NCBI GenBank assembly: GCA_002427465.1
Contig: DIRC01000018.1
Span: 3,580-67,579, forward strand
Direction: 5' to 3'
Length of the DNA: 64,000 nt
Source: Clostridiales bacterium UBA5446
Lineage (GTDB): Bacteria; Bacillota; Clostridia; Oscillospirales; Oscillospiraceae
Part shown: positions 35,399 to 44,024 of the stretch, piece after piece
How positions within the stretch are numbered: the first letter of the stretch is position 1
Layout of the letters: each line of letters opens with the position of its first letter
The notes under the pieces: model-generated
The model's input: the letters and a program-made list of their open reading frames with translations, nothing else
What the model was told of the DNA's origin: nothing
The model's database searches: none
Translations under genes and position numbers: made by a program

Positions 35399-37045
35399 TT
35401 ATTCGATCGATATCATGTAATAGTAAACGGGCTGGCCGCCGTTCACAACGGAAAGCTCCGCGTCGGGGAAGCAGTCTTTGAACATTTTCGCCGTCCGCTC
35501 CGCCTCGGTTTCCTCCACGTCTTCGCCATAATACACGGTGATGATAGAGGGGGAAAGATCATCTACCACCCAGGAAAGCTCATCAAAAAGCTTGGCTGTG
35601 CTGGCAAAGCTCCCCACCAGCGCGCCGTCCAGCAGGGCAAGATATTCCCCGGCGTATATCTTATGCCCGTCAAAATCCGAATCCCGCGCGGCATAAGTGA
35701 CGAGGGCCGTGTGGGTAGCGTCGCAGGCTTCGGTTATCGCCTGAACAAGCTCCTGCCTGGAGGCGGAATCATCCAGAACGAGCATTGCGGAAACGCCCTG
35801 GGGAACGGTTTTTGTGGGGATTACCACCACCTCCTTCTCCGTCAGGGGAATGCACTGTTCGGCCGCCATAATTATGTTTTTGTTGTTTGGCAAGACAAGG
35901 ACCGTCTCTGCGGGGGTACGGTTGATTTCCTTCAGTATGTCCTCGGTGGAGGGGTTCATGGTCTGCCCGCCGGCGACGACCCGATCGGCGCCCAGCTCAC
36001 GGAAAAGCGCCACCATTCCAGCTCCGGCGCATATGGCTACGACGCCGTATTTTTTTTCCGGCTTCGCGATCACGCCGTCATCTTCGATACTTGCGGTATC
36101 GGATGAAAGATGGCTGTGCTGTTCCCGCATGTTTTCGATTTTGACCGTCAGAAGAGAACCGTAGGTCAGCGCCTGGGTGAGGGCCACACCGGGGTCGTTG
36201 GTATGGACATGCACCTTAATCACCTCGTCGTCATCCACCAGAACCAGGGAGTCGCCAAGAGTGCCCAGAAAGGCGCGCAGCCCCTCCGGGGATTTGGCAT
36301 TTTCGCGGCTGACGATGAATTCGGTGCAGTAGGCAAAGGTGATCTCGCCGGTGTCAAAATCGGAAAAATCGGCCTTTTCCCGCGGCTCGTCGGCGGCGGG
36401 GGCCGCAGGTTCTTCGGAATACACGGGCGCCTCGCCCCGTAATGAGGCGAGCATGGCTTCCAGCATCACAAGATAACCCTTGCCGCCGGCGTCTATCACG
36501 CCGGCGCGGGTCAGAACCGGATTTAAGTTGATGGTGTCCGCCAGGGCTTCCCGGGCGGATTCCACGGTACACGAGAGCATCAGCTCAAGGTCGGAGCCGC
36601 TTTCCGCAAATTCGAGGGCGGCGGAGGTGGCGACTCTGGACACCGTAAGTATGGTGCCTTCCGTGGGTTTCATCACAGCCTTGTAGGCCGCATCCACCCC
36701 ATCCGACATTGCGGCGGCAAAAAGCTTTGCGTCGGCGGTAGCCTTTCCCTTCAGCCTTTTGGCAATGCCGCGGAAAAGGAGCGACAGAATCACGCCGGAA
36801 TTGCCGCGGGCGCCACGGAGGAGGCCCGAGGCCGTGCAATCGGCGGCCTCGCCAATGGTGGCGGGGGTGATTTTTTTCAGTTCTGCGGTGGCGACGCTCA
36901 TCGTCAGACTCATGTTTGTGCCGGTGTCCCCGTCGGGGACGGGAAATACGTTGAGTTCGTTGATGAGCTGCTTATTGTGTTCCAGGGCGGCGTTTGCACA
37001 AAGGATCATGTCCTTGAACGCCGCGGCATCAAGATATTCTCTCAA
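35399..37045 (-). CDS. fakA: Fatty acid kinase catalytic subunit (DAK2 domain, YloV/FakA)
   Basis: A 548-residue kinase that, with a DegV/FakB carrier, phosphorylates exogenous fatty acids. The N-terminal DhaL-type ATP domain has NVFPVPDGDTGTNMSLT and LLRGARGNSGVILS; the rest matches the FakA C-terminal part, ending in the dihydroxyacetone-kinase-like region. Starts with TTG at 37045, nine bases after GGAGGT. The asp23-type gene lies directly upstream, the usual pairing. No fakB in the window. Confidence 0.93.
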   Translation of the reverse strand: MREYLDAAAFKDMILCANAALEHNKQLINELNVFPVPDGDTGTNMSLTMSVATAELKKITPATIGEAADCTASGLLRGARGNSGVILSLLFRGIAKRLKGKATADAKLFAAAMSDGVDAAYKAVMKPTEGTILTVSRVATSAALEFAESGSDLELMLSCTVESAREALADTINLNPVLTRAGVIDAGGKGYLVMLEAMLASLRGEAPVYSEEPAAPAADEPREKADFSDFDTGEITFAYCTEFIVSRENAKSPEGLRAFLGTLGDSLVLVDDDEVIKVHVHTNDPGVALTQALTYGSLLTVKIENMREQHSHLSSDTASIEDDGVIAKPEKKYGVVAICAGAGMVALFRELGADRVVAGGQTMNPSTEDILKEINRTPAETVLVLPNNKNIIMAAEQCIPLTEKEVVVIPTKTVPQGVSAMLVLDDSASRQELVQAITEACDATHTALVTYAARDSDFDGHKIYAGEYLALLDGALVGSFASTAKLFDELSWVVDDLSPSIITVYYGEDVEETEAERTAKMFKDCFPDAELSVVNGGQPVYYYMISIE

Positions 37046-37091
37046 GAGGGGGTTACCTCCGGGTTAGTCTATTAATTATAATTATCCTGCT

Positions 37092-37442
37092 CTAGTCGAT
37101 CAGAATGGTGTCGACATACACGTCGACCCATTTTACCGGAACGCCGGTTGCCTGCGAAACCTTGTAGCTGACCTCGCCGATGATACTGCGGCATAGCGCA
37201 TAAATATTAACGCCGTGATCCACGGCGATATGGAGCCTGAGCGAAACACTTCCGTCATCCTCCATGGATACCGTGACGCCCTTTGACATCGATTCGCGCC
37301 GAAGTGCGAAAAAGCCTCCGTCTTTGGCGCGGCCGGCCATGCCCTTGACGCCGAAGCAGCTTGTCGCAGCATCGCCGGCAAGGTTTAAAAACACATCATC
37401 GGTAATACTAATGACGCCGTTGGGGTTTTCTATTCTTACCAT
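37092..37442 (-). CDS. Asp23/Gls24-family envelope protein (YloU-like)
   Basis: A 116-residue protein of the Asp23 family, membrane-associated stress proteins in Gram-positives. Family features are the GVISITDDVFLNLAG start and the C-terminal YKVSQATGVPVKWVDVYVD. AAAGGAGATATCCC precedes the ATG. Co-transcribed with fakA, 46 bp downstream. Confidence 0.9.
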   Translation of the reverse strand: MVRIENPNGVISITDDVFLNLAGDAATSCFGVKGMAGRAKDGGFFALRRESMSKGVTVSMEDDGSVSLRLHIAVDHGVNIYALCRSIIGEVSYKVSQATGVPVKWVDVYVDTILID

Positions 37443-37483
37443 GGGATATCTCCTTTCACCGGAGTTATTGATTCATATGCGGG

Positions 37484-37508
37484 ATAATATTATGCAGTGT
37501 AATATTAT
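37484..37508. repeat. Operator-like inverted repeat at the asp23 promoter
   Basis: ATAATATTA (37484-37492) and TAATATTAT (37500-37508) are exact complements with a 7-bp centre. The right arm overlaps the -10 box. AATATTATGC, contained in the left half, recurs at 37539-37548 just upstream of the -35. Confidence 0.5.
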
Positions 37509-37532
37509 AATACACAAATTTTAAAAGTACAA
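37504..37532 (-). promoter_or_regulatory. Sigma-A promoter of asp23-fakA
   Basis: On the minus strand TTGTAC (37527-37532), a 17-bp spacer and TATAAT (37504-37509). Confidence 0.7.
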
Positions 37533-37769
37533 GCCTAAAATATTATGCGCGAATCAACCTGATTCAAAGCAAAACAGGTATCAGATCGAATAAAATTGTA
37601 TCTATTTCAACAGAAAAAAAGCAAAATTAAAGCCTAAATAGCTAAAGAGCCAACAGGGGAATATAAAAGCGGTTTACAAGATTAGTAAAAGGTGATAAAA
37701 TTATTCCGGATAAACAAACATGCGTTTTTAATAGGATCAAAATAACATATGTGATATGGAGTTGAAATT
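37533..37769. other. AT-rich divergent spacer before the por gene
   Basis: Together with 37443-37532 this makes a 327-bp gene-free stretch, much richer in A and T than its surroundings. It holds the asp23 promoter, the por promoter and the AATATTATGC copy. No ORF with a ribosome binding site is visible. Confidence 0.5.
37673..37701 (+). promoter_or_regulatory. Candidate sigma-A promoter of the por gene
   Basis: TTTACA at 37673-37678, 17-bp spacer, TAAAAT at 37696-37701. Gives a leader of about 60 nt before the ATG at 37770. Confidence 0.6.
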
Positions 37770-40700
37770 ATGGTGAGAAAACTCAAGACAATGGACGGCA
37801 ACGCCGCGGCTGCCCATGTATCCTATGCCTTTACCGAGGTTGCAGCAATCTATCCGATTACGCCGTCAAGCCCTATGGCCGACCTTGTTGACCAATGGTC
37901 CGCCGCCGGCCGGAAGAACATTTTCGGCAGCACTGTCAAGGTACAGGAAATGCAGGCAGAGTCAGGCGCTGCCGGCGCCGTCCACGGCAGCCTGAACGCG
38001 GGCGCCCTCACCACCACGTATACGGCATCCCAGGGCCTTCTGCTCATGGTGCCGAATATGTATAAAATCGCGGGTGAGCTGCTGCCGGCTGTGTTTCACG
38101 TAACGGCGCGTACCCTCGCAAGCCATACCTTGAGCATTTTTGGAGACCATTCCGATGTGATGGCCTGCCGCCAGACCGGATTTGCCATGATTGCCGAGAC
38201 AAACCCCCAAGAAGTCATGGACCTTTCTCCGGTGGCCCACCTGGCCGCGATCAAGGGGCGCGTGCCATTTCTGAACTTCTTCGACGGCTTCCGCACTTCC
38301 CATGAGCTTCAGAAAATCCAAGTTTGGGATTATAAGGATCTTAAGCAGATGTGCGACATGGAGGCGGTGGAAGCTTTCCGCGCCCGTGCTCTGAGCCCGC
38401 AGCGCCCCCAGATGAGGGGCAGCCACGAAAACGGCGATATCTTCTTCCAAAACCGCGAGGCCTCCAATCAGTATTATGAGGCGGTTCCCGGCATCGTCGA
38501 GAATTATATGCGGAAGATCAACAAAAAGCTCGGCACCGATTATCAGTTGTTCAACTATTACGGCGCGCCCGATGCCGACCGGGTGATCGTGGCCATGGGC
38601 TCCATATGCGACGTGACGGAGGAAGTCATCGACTATCTCAATGCCAATGGCGCGAAGGTCGGCCTTATCAAGGTCAGGCTATACCGCCCCTGGCGTGCGG
38701 ATAAGTTCCTGGACGCCATCCCAGCCACCTGTAAGAAAATCGCGGTGCTGGACCGCACCAAGGAGCCGGGCGCACAGGGAGAGCCACTTTATATGGACGT
38801 GGTTACCTCTCTGGCCACCGCCGGCAGAACGGATATTTCCGTGATTGGAGGCCGCTACGGCCTATCCTCGAAGGACACGCCGCCGTCCAGCGTTTTTGCG
38901 GTGTATAAAGAGCTGAATAAGGCCGCGCCCAAGCGTAAGTTTACGGTGGGCATCGTGGACGACGTGACAAAGCTTTCTCTTAAGGAATCCCCGGCGCCGG
39001 ATACCTCCTCGAAGGGTACCGTCCAGTGCATGTTCTGGGGTCTCGGCGGCGACGGTACCGTGGGCGCAAACAAGAACTCCATCAAGATTATAGGCGATAA
39101 TACAAACAAATATGTCCAGGCCTATTTCCAATACGACTCTAAAAAGACCGGCGGCGTCACGATTTCGCACCTGCGTTTTGGCGATCATCCAATCAGGAGC
39201 CCGTATTACATCAATATGGCGGACTTTGTGGCCTGTCACAACCCGTCCTATATTACCAAGGGCTACAAGATGGTTCAGGCCGTCAAGCCCGGCGGGGTTT
39301 TCCTGGTAAACAGCCAGTGGACATTCGAGGAGCTGGAAAGGCATCTGGATGCCGAGGCAAAGCGGTATATCGCTAAAAACCGCATCCGGCTCGTCATGAT
39401 CAACGCCATTGATCTGGCCCAGAGCATCGGCATGGGCAAGCGCACCAATACCATCCTCCAGTCCGCGTTCTTCTCCCTGGCCAAGGTTATGCCCGAGGCG
39501 GAAGCCATCGGCCATATGAAGGATGCCGCTACCTCGTCATACCTCAAGAAGGGCCAGGATGTGGTGGATATGAACCACAAAGCCATTGATCTGGGCGCAA
39601 CGGCGTACGAGATTGTGGCGATTCCGGAGTCCTGGGCCACGGCCGAGGATAAGGATCGGGGTAAGCCGGTCGGAGGCCGCCCGGCCACCGTAAAAATGGT
39701 GGAGGATATTCTTTTCCCCGTGGCCAGGATGGACGGCGACAGCCTGCCGGTATCCGCCTTTGTTCCCCATGCGGACGGCACATTTGAGCTGGGCGCGGCC
39801 GCTTATGAGAAGCGCGGCGTGGCTGTGAACGTACCCGAATGGAACGAAAATACCTGCATCCAGTGCAACAGATGCGCATATGTCTGCCCCCACGCCACGA
39901 TCCGCCCCTTCGCTCTCAGTGACCAGGAGCTGGCAGCGGCGCCGGAGGCCACCAAGTCCGCCCCGATCAAGGCCGGGAAGGGTAAGGGCGAATACACCTA
40001 TGCCATGGCGATTTCGCCGCTGGACTGCATGGGCTGCGGCATTTGCGTCAACATTTGCCCCACCAATTCCCTGACAATGATGTCCCTGGAGAGCCAGGGC
40101 GCCCAGCAGGCCGTGTTCAACTACATGGTCTCCGAAGTTGCGGAGAAGAAAGAGCTTCAGGATAACAAAACCGTCAAGGGCAGCCAGTTCAAGCAGCCCA
40201 TGCTGGAGTTCTCCGGCTCCTGCGCCGGCTGCGCGGAGACGAGCTACGCCCGCCTGATCACGCAGATTTACGGCGACCATATGATCATTTCCAACGCAAC
40301 CGGCTGTTCCTCCATCTGGGGCGGGCCCGCGGCCACAAGCCCATATACGGTGAACAAGGAGGGCAAGGGCCCCGCTTGGGTCAACTCCCTGTTTGAGGAC
40401 AATGCCGAGCATGGCCTTGGTATCTATCTTGGCCAGAAAAAACTCCGGGACGATCTGGCCGAGAAGGTCAAAATCCTTGCGGAGGGCGCGGATGCGGAAA
40501 CCGCCGAGGCTGCCAGGGCTTACCTTGACACTTATTGTGACGGCGGCGCCAATCAGGCGGCTGCCAGCCGACTGATCGAGACCCTGGAAAAGAATCCGTC
40601 CTGTGATATATGCAGGGAGATTCTCTCCGGCAAGGACTATCTGAACAAGAAGTCCGTGTGGATTATGGGCGGCGACGGCTGGGCCTTTGATATCGGCTAC

Positions 40701-41291
40701 GGCGGCCTTGACCATGTTTTGGCTTCGGGTGAGGACGTGAATGTGTTCGTGTTCAACACCGAGGTTTATTCCAACACCGGCGGCCAGGCGTCCAAGGCTT
40801 CGAATATCGGCCAGGTGGCTCAGTTTGCCGCGGCCGGCAAGGAGATCAAGAGCAAATCTCTGGCGGAACTGGCCATGACTTACGGGTATGTTTACGTGGC
40901 CCAGGTGGCGATGGGCGCCAATCTTGAGCAGACGCTCAAGGCCATAAACGAGGCGGAAGCCTATCCCGGCCCATCGCTGATCATCGCCTATTCCCCCTGC
41001 GAGATGCACAGCATAAAAGGCGGCATGGTAAACTGCCAGGTCGAGATGAAGAAAGCTGTGGAGTGCGGCTATTGGAACCTGTTCCGCTTCAATCCCGCTC
41101 TGGAATCCCCCTTCACGCTGGACAGCAAGGAGCCTGTCGGCGGATATCAGGATTTCCTGATGAACGAGGCCCGCTATTCCCGCCTGACCATGGAATTCCC
41201 GGAAAGGGCGGAGACCCTGTTTACCGCGGCCGAGGAGAACGCCAAGGCCCGCTACGATCATCTTGTAAAGCTTAAGAAGCTGTACGAATAA
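37770..41291 (+). CDS. nifJ: Pyruvate:ferredoxin (flavodoxin) oxidoreductase, single-chain
   Basis: A 1173-residue enzyme that oxidises pyruvate with CoA to acetyl-CoA, CO2 and reduced ferredoxin, central in anaerobic catabolism. It fuses all PFOR domains: the N-terminal pyrimidine-binding part, the gamma domain, a ferredoxin domain with C696/C699/C702/C706 and C753/C756/C759/C763, and the C-terminal TPP domain with GDGWAFDIGYGGLDHV and NTEVYSNTGGQ. Cys pairs near CAGCAETSY hold the proximal cluster. Weak GGAG before the ATG at 37770. Strong codon bias suggests high expression. Single gene, probably supplying the nearby ferredoxin. Confidence 0.97.
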   Translation: MVRKLKTMDGNAAAAHVSYAFTEVAAIYPITPSSPMADLVDQWSAAGRKNIFGSTVKVQEMQAESGAAGAVHGSLNAGALTTTYTASQGLLLMVPNMYKIAGELLPAVFHVTARTLASHTLSIFGDHSDVMACRQTGFAMIAETNPQEVMDLSPVAHLAAIKGRVPFLNFFDGFRTSHELQKIQVWDYKDLKQMCDMEAVEAFRARALSPQRPQMRGSHENGDIFFQNREASNQYYEAVPGIVENYMRKINKKLGTDYQLFNYYGAPDADRVIVAMGSICDVTEEVIDYLNANGAKVGLIKVRLYRPWRADKFLDAIPATCKKIAVLDRTKEPGAQGEPLYMDVVTSLATAGRTDISVIGGRYGLSSKDTPPSSVFAVYKELNKAAPKRKFTVGIVDDVTKLSLKESPAPDTSSKGTVQCMFWGLGGDGTVGANKNSIKIIGDNTNKYVQAYFQYDSKKTGGVTISHLRFGDHPIRSPYYINMADFVACHNPSYITKGYKMVQAVKPGGVFLVNSQWTFEELERHLDAEAKRYIAKNRIRLVMINAIDLAQSIGMGKRTNTILQSAFFSLAKVMPEAEAIGHMKDAATSSYLKKGQDVVDMNHKAIDLGATAYEIVAIPESWATAEDKDRGKPVGGRPATVKMVEDILFPVARMDGDSLPVSAFVPHADGTFELGAAAYEKRGVAVNVPEWNENTCIQCNRCAYVCPHATIRPFALSDQELAAAPEATKSAPIKAGKGKGEYTYAMAISPLDCMGCGICVNICPTNSLTMMSLESQGAQQAVFNYMVSEVAEKKELQDNKTVKGSQFKQPMLEFSGSCAGCAETSYARLITQIYGDHMIISNATGCSSIWGGPAATSPYTVNKEGKGPAWVNSLFEDNAEHGLGIYLGQKKLRDDLAEKVKILAEGADAETAEAARAYLDTYCDGGANQAAASRLIETLEKNPSCDICREILSGKDYLNKKSVWIMGGDGWAFDIGYGGLDHVLASGEDVNVFVFNTEVYSNTGGQASKASNIGQVAQFAAAGKEIKSKSLAELAMTYGYVYVAQVAMGANLEQTLKAINEAEAYPGPSLIIAYSPCEMHSIKGGMVNCQVEMKKAVECGYWNLFRFNPALESPFTLDSKEPVGGYQDFLMNEARYSRLTMEFPERAETLFTAAEENAKARYDHLVKLKKLYE

Positions 41292-41310
41292 ATTACCTGG
41301 CACGAAAAGC

Positions 41311-41340
41311 GGTCCGGGAGGGTAAAATCCCTCCCGGGCC
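41311..41340 (+). terminator. Strong hairpin after the por gene without T-run
   Basis: GGTCCGGGAGGG and CCCTCCCGGGCC form a 12-bp stem (one wobble) with a 6-nt loop, 20 bp after the stop codon. AGGCAC follows instead of T, so termination efficiency is uncertain. Confidence 0.5.
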
Positions 41341-41348
41341 AGGCACTA

Positions 41349-41417
41349 TTTGAAAATATTCTAATATTTGCGGGATAATTTGAAAATATTCCAAATATCC
41401 TTGACTTTGCGGGATAA
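41349..41417 (+). repeat. Interleaved direct repeats upstream of rpsF
   Basis: TTTGAAAATATTC occurs at 41349-41361 and 41379-41391, and TTTGCGGGATAA at 41367-41378 and 41406-41417. The second copy of the latter overlaps the -35/-10 spacer of the rpsF promoter. Such paired boxes could bind a regulator or form an AT-rich UP-like region. Confidence 0.65.
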
Positions 41418-41428
41418 AAATATATAAT
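41401..41428 (+). promoter_or_regulatory. Sigma-A promoter of rpsF-ssb-rpsR
   Basis: TTGACT at 41401-41406, 16-bp spacer, TATAAT at 41423-41428. Start of transcription expected near 41435. Confidence 0.7.
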
Positions 41429-41483
41429 ATATAAGCCCGTCTTGCAGGACGGGCTTATATCCTTGCTCACGCCAGAGCGTGGG
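41429..41483 (+). ncRNA. Structured 5' leader of the rpsF operon (two hairpins)
   Basis: A perfect 13-bp stem (41429-41441 with 41448-41460, loop TTGCAG) is followed by an 8-bp stem (GCTCACGC 41464-41471 with GCGTGGGC 41476-41483, loop CAGA). Many bacteria have an rpsF leader bound by the S6:S18 complex; whether this is one cannot be settled by eye. The first stem is not followed by a T-run. Confidence 0.45.
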
Positions 41484-41509
41484 CCATTAGTCCAGAAGGA
41501 GGTGCACAG

Positions 41510-41806
41510 ATGGCAAAAACAAGTGAAAAGTATGAGCTGATGTATATCATCAAGCCTAATCTCAGCGAAGAAGAAACGGCGGCTGTTGTCGAGAAATTCA
41601 AGGCGCTTGTCGAGCAGAACGGCACGCTTGATGAGATGGAGGAGATGGGTAAGCGCAAGCTGGCTTACGAAATCGACTACATTTCCGAAGGCTACTACGT
41701 TCTCGTCAAGTTTACCAGCGGCCCGGAATTTCCCGCCGAGCTGGATCGTGTTCTCGGCATTACAGACGGTGTGATTCGCAGCCTGATTACGCTTCGTCCG
41801 GAATAA
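41510..41806 (+). CDS. rpsF: 30S ribosomal protein S6
   Basis: A 98-residue bS6 that pairs with S18 on the platform. KYELMYIIKPNLSEEE and GKRKLAYEIDYISEGYY are typical. AAGGAGGTG precedes the ATG. Confidence 0.97.
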   Translation: MAKTSEKYELMYIIKPNLSEEETAAVVEKFKALVEQNGTLDEMEEMGKRKLAYEIDYISEGYYVLVKFTSGPEFPAELDRVLGITDGVIRSLITLRPE

Positions 41807-41818
41807 GGAGGAGACTGA

Positions 41819-42262
41819 ATGCTGAACACGATCACACTCATGGGCAGGCTGACTCGGGACCCCGAGCTGCGCTATACCCAGGCCCAGACCCCGGTGGCGT
41901 CATTTACGCTGGCCGTGGACAGGGACTATTCCCGTGCCGAAGAGAAACAGACCGATTTCATCGACATCGTCGCATGGAGACAGACCGCCGAATTCGTTTC
42001 GAAGTATTTCGTAAAGGGCAGCATGGCCGTTGTGAACGGGCGGCTGCAGATACGCGAATGGACCGACCGCGAGGGCAATAAACGCCGGAGCGCCGAGGTG
42101 GTGGCGGAAAATATCTACTTTGGCGAGTCTAAGCGCCGCGAAGGCGGCGAATCACGCAGCGATGCCCGCAGCGGCGGCGGCTATGGCGGGGGAGGCCCTG
42201 CCAAGAGCGGCCCGTCCTCCTTCACAGAGCTGGACGACGGCGATGGCGAGCTGCCATTTTAA
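41819..42262 (+). CDS. ssb: Single-stranded DNA-binding protein
   Basis: A 147-residue SSB. OB fold (LNTITLMGRLTRDPELRYT), a Gly/Arg/Ser-rich linker and the acidic tip DDGDGELPF that docks replication and repair partners. Standard position between rpsF and rpsR. AAGGAGGAG upstream. Confidence 0.98.
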   Translation: MLNTITLMGRLTRDPELRYTQAQTPVASFTLAVDRDYSRAEEKQTDFIDIVAWRQTAEFVSKYFVKGSMAVVNGRLQIREWTDREGNKRRSAEVVAENIYFGESKRREGGESRSDARSGGGYGGGGPAKSGPSSFTELDDGDGELPF

Positions 42263-42274
42263 GGAGGTATAACC

Positions 42275-42514
42275 TTGGCTTACGATAAAAACAACCCAAG
42301 AAACCGCAAGCGCAGAAAGGTTTGCCAGTTCTGTGTCGACAAGTGCGCGCATATCGATTATAAGGATATCGCCAAGCTCAGGAAGTTCATGTCCGAGCGC
42401 AGCAAGATCCTGCCCCGTCGCACGACAGGCACCTGCGCCATGCATCAGCGCGAGCTGACCGAGGCGATAAAGCGCTCACGCCAGATCGCCTTTCTGCCTT
42501 ACGTCACAGACTGA
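42275..42514 (+). CDS. rpsR: 30S ribosomal protein S18, zinc form
   Basis: A 79-residue bS18. Four cysteines in CQFC, DKC and GTCAMHQ mark the zinc-binding type. [11 protein letters not shown] and [13 protein letters not shown] are diagnostic. Starts with TTG at 42275 after AAGGAGG. Last gene of its operon. Confidence 0.96.
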   Translation: MAYDKNNPRNRKRRKVCQFCVDKCAHIDYKDIAKLRKFMSERSKILPRRTTGTCAMHQRELTEAIKRSRQIAFLPYVTD

Positions 42515-42527
42515 AACCAGATATTGC

Positions 42528-42559
42528 GGTGTCCCGGTCATTTGACCGGGACGCTTTTT
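42528..42559 (+). terminator. Intrinsic terminator after rpsR
   Basis: GTCCCGGTCA and TGACCGGGAC with a 2-nt loop, extended by GCG/CGC, then TTTTT. Confidence 0.9.
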
Positions 42560-42568
42560 ATCTTTTTG

Positions 42569-42597
42569 TTGTGTTTTTCTGCGAAATACGCTATAGT
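42569..42597 (+). promoter_or_regulatory. Candidate sigma-A promoter of the S24 repressor gene
   Basis: TTGTGT at 42569-42574, 17-bp spacer, TATAGT at 42592-42597; 21 bp before the start codon. Confidence 0.6.
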
Positions 42598-42618
42598 ATG
42601 TCCAGGAAGGAGATAGAG

Positions 42619-43311
42619 ATGGTGAAAAAATCTCTTGGAGGGATATTGGCTGCCCTGCGCCGGGAGGCAGGCTATACACAGCCCCAGGTATCGGAGATTC
42701 TCCGGGGCGAGGGGGTGGAGATCCGCACGGCCGGGATCAGCAAATGGGAAAAGGGTCTTACCCAGCCCAACGCCACGCAGTTTCTCACGCTTTGCAGGAT
42801 ATACGGCGTGATAGACGTGATGGGAACCTTCATGGACTGCCCAGGGCCGGTGGAGGCGCTGAATGCCGAAGGCCGCCGCCTGGTTTCGGATTACATCCGG
42901 GTTCTGGCGGCCAGCGGCCTATATGCCGAAAAGCCGAAGGAACGCGAGCCGCGCCTTCTTCCGCTGTATTCCCTGGCCGCTTCGGCCGGAACGGGCCAGT
43001 TTCTGGACGGCGAGGATTACGAACTGACAGAGGTCGGCAGCCAGACGCCGGCGGAAGCCGATTTTGGCGTACGTATCGCTGGAGACAGCATGGAACCGGA
43101 TATCAGGGACGGGCAGACGGTTTGGGTGCGCCGCTCGGAAACTCTGGCAAACGGAAGGATCGGGATATTCTCTCTTGACGGACAGGGATTCTGCAAAAAG
43201 CTTGTGCAAAGGCAGGACGGCGTTTTTCTGATCTCCATAAATCCGGAGTATCCGCCGATGCGGATCACGCCGGAACGCGATTTGAGGGTGTTTGGCGAGG
43301 TCCTGATCTAA
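42619..43311 (+). CDS. XRE-HTH repressor with S24 self-cleaving peptidase domain (LexA/CI-like)
   Basis: A 230-residue protein. The N-terminal helix-turn-helix (LAALRREAGYTQPQVSEIL, ISKWEKG) is of the Cro/CI type, not the winged LexA type. The C-terminal S24 domain has a predicted cleavage bond A123-G124 (ASAG), nucleophile S157 in GDSMEP and the general-base Lys at 193 or 194. RecA-stimulated self-cleavage, and so a DNA-damage response role, is likely by family. No phage genes lie nearby, and nth and rarA follow. The ATG at 42619 follows AAGGAGA; the frame extends to 42529 without a better start. Confidence 0.88.
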   Translation: MVKKSLGGILAALRREAGYTQPQVSEILRGEGVEIRTAGISKWEKGLTQPNATQFLTLCRIYGVIDVMGTFMDCPGPVEALNAEGRRLVSDYIRVLAASGLYAEKPKEREPRLLPLYSLAASAGTGQFLDGEDYELTEVGSQTPAEADFGVRIAGDSMEPDIRDGQTVWVRRSETLANGRIGIFSLDGQGFCKKLVQRQDGVFLISINPEYPPMRITPERDLRVFGEVLI

Positions 43312-43321
43312 AAGCGTAGGG

Positions 43322-43957
43322 CTAACCGGTTATAGTCTGGCAGACATGGGCGACACAGCAGCGCTCGCATTGGGGGCGGCGCGCCCCGCAGACAGCTCTG
43401 CCGTGCAGAACCAGCCGATGGCAAAAGTCCGAGGATTTGTCGGCGGGGAGGATTTCGCGCAGCGCCCGTTCGATTTTGGCCGGCTCCTTCAGGCCGTCCA
43501 CCAGGCCCATGCGGTTGGACAGCCGGATGCAGTGGGTGTCCACCACGACGGCGCCGGGGGCGTTGAAAACGTCCCCCAGGATCAGGTTTGCAGTTTTTCG
43601 CCCCACGCCGGGCAGCGCCAGCAGTTCCTCCATGGTTCCGGGGACCTTGCCGCCGTGCCTTATAAGGAGCGCCTGGGCGCAGGCGACGATGTCGCTGGCT
43701 TTGGTATGATAAAATCCGCATGAACGGACGTATTCCTCAACCTCCTCCACCTGCGCCCCTGCAAAGGCCTCCAGGGTGGGAAAGCGCGCAAACAGCGCCG
43801 GCGTGATCATGTTGACGCGGGCGTCGGTACATTGGGCGGCGAGCCGGGCGGAAAACAGCAATTCATAGTCGCGCCGCCAGTCCAGGGTGCATTCCGCCAG
43901 CGGGTATTCTTTTTCAAGGCGGGATATCATTTCCGAAACCTGTTCGGGAGTTCTCAT
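43322..43957 (-). CDS. nth: Endonuclease III
   Basis: A 211-residue DNA glycosylase/AP lyase for oxidised pyrimidines. The helix-hairpin-helix with catalytic Lys is LPGVGRKTAN; the catalytic Asp is in VVVDTHCIRLSNR; the [4Fe-4S] loop has C190, C197, C200 and C206 in the exact C-x6-C-x2-C-x5-C spacing. Divergent from rarA. Confidence 0.96.
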   Translation of the reverse strand: MRTPEQVSEMISRLEKEYPLAECTLDWRRDYELLFSARLAAQCTDARVNMITPALFARFPTLEAFAGAQVEEVEEYVRSCGFYHTKASDIVACAQALLIRHGGKVPGTMEELLALPGVGRKTANLILGDVFNAPGAVVVDTHCIRLSNRMGLVDGLKEPAKIERALREILPADKSSDFCHRLVLHGRAVCGARRPQCERCCVAHVCQTITG

Positions 43958-44024
43958 GGGATCACCTCAGTGTATATTCTATCAGTTTATCGGGATTTTT
44001 TCAATCATACAGGAGGTTTTGCGG

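Noticed and set aside
37533..37769. Foreign AT-rich island before por
   Set aside because: AT-rich because it holds two divergent promoters; flanking genes have native codon use and no mobility genes occur.
39537..41303. 588-codon open frame antisense to the por gene
   Set aside because: It lies fully within a complete, well-conserved PFOR gene on the other strand, has no family features and arises from codon bias in a GC-rich gene.
41311..41340. Riboswitch or attenuator upstream of rpsF
   Set aside because: The hairpin belongs to the por 3' end, about 60 bp before the rpsF promoter, and is not transcribed with rpsF from that promoter.
42619..43311. Prophage repressor marking an integrated phage
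   Set aside because: No integrase, structural or replication phage genes and no attachment-site repeats nearby; neighbours are rpsR, nth and rarA.
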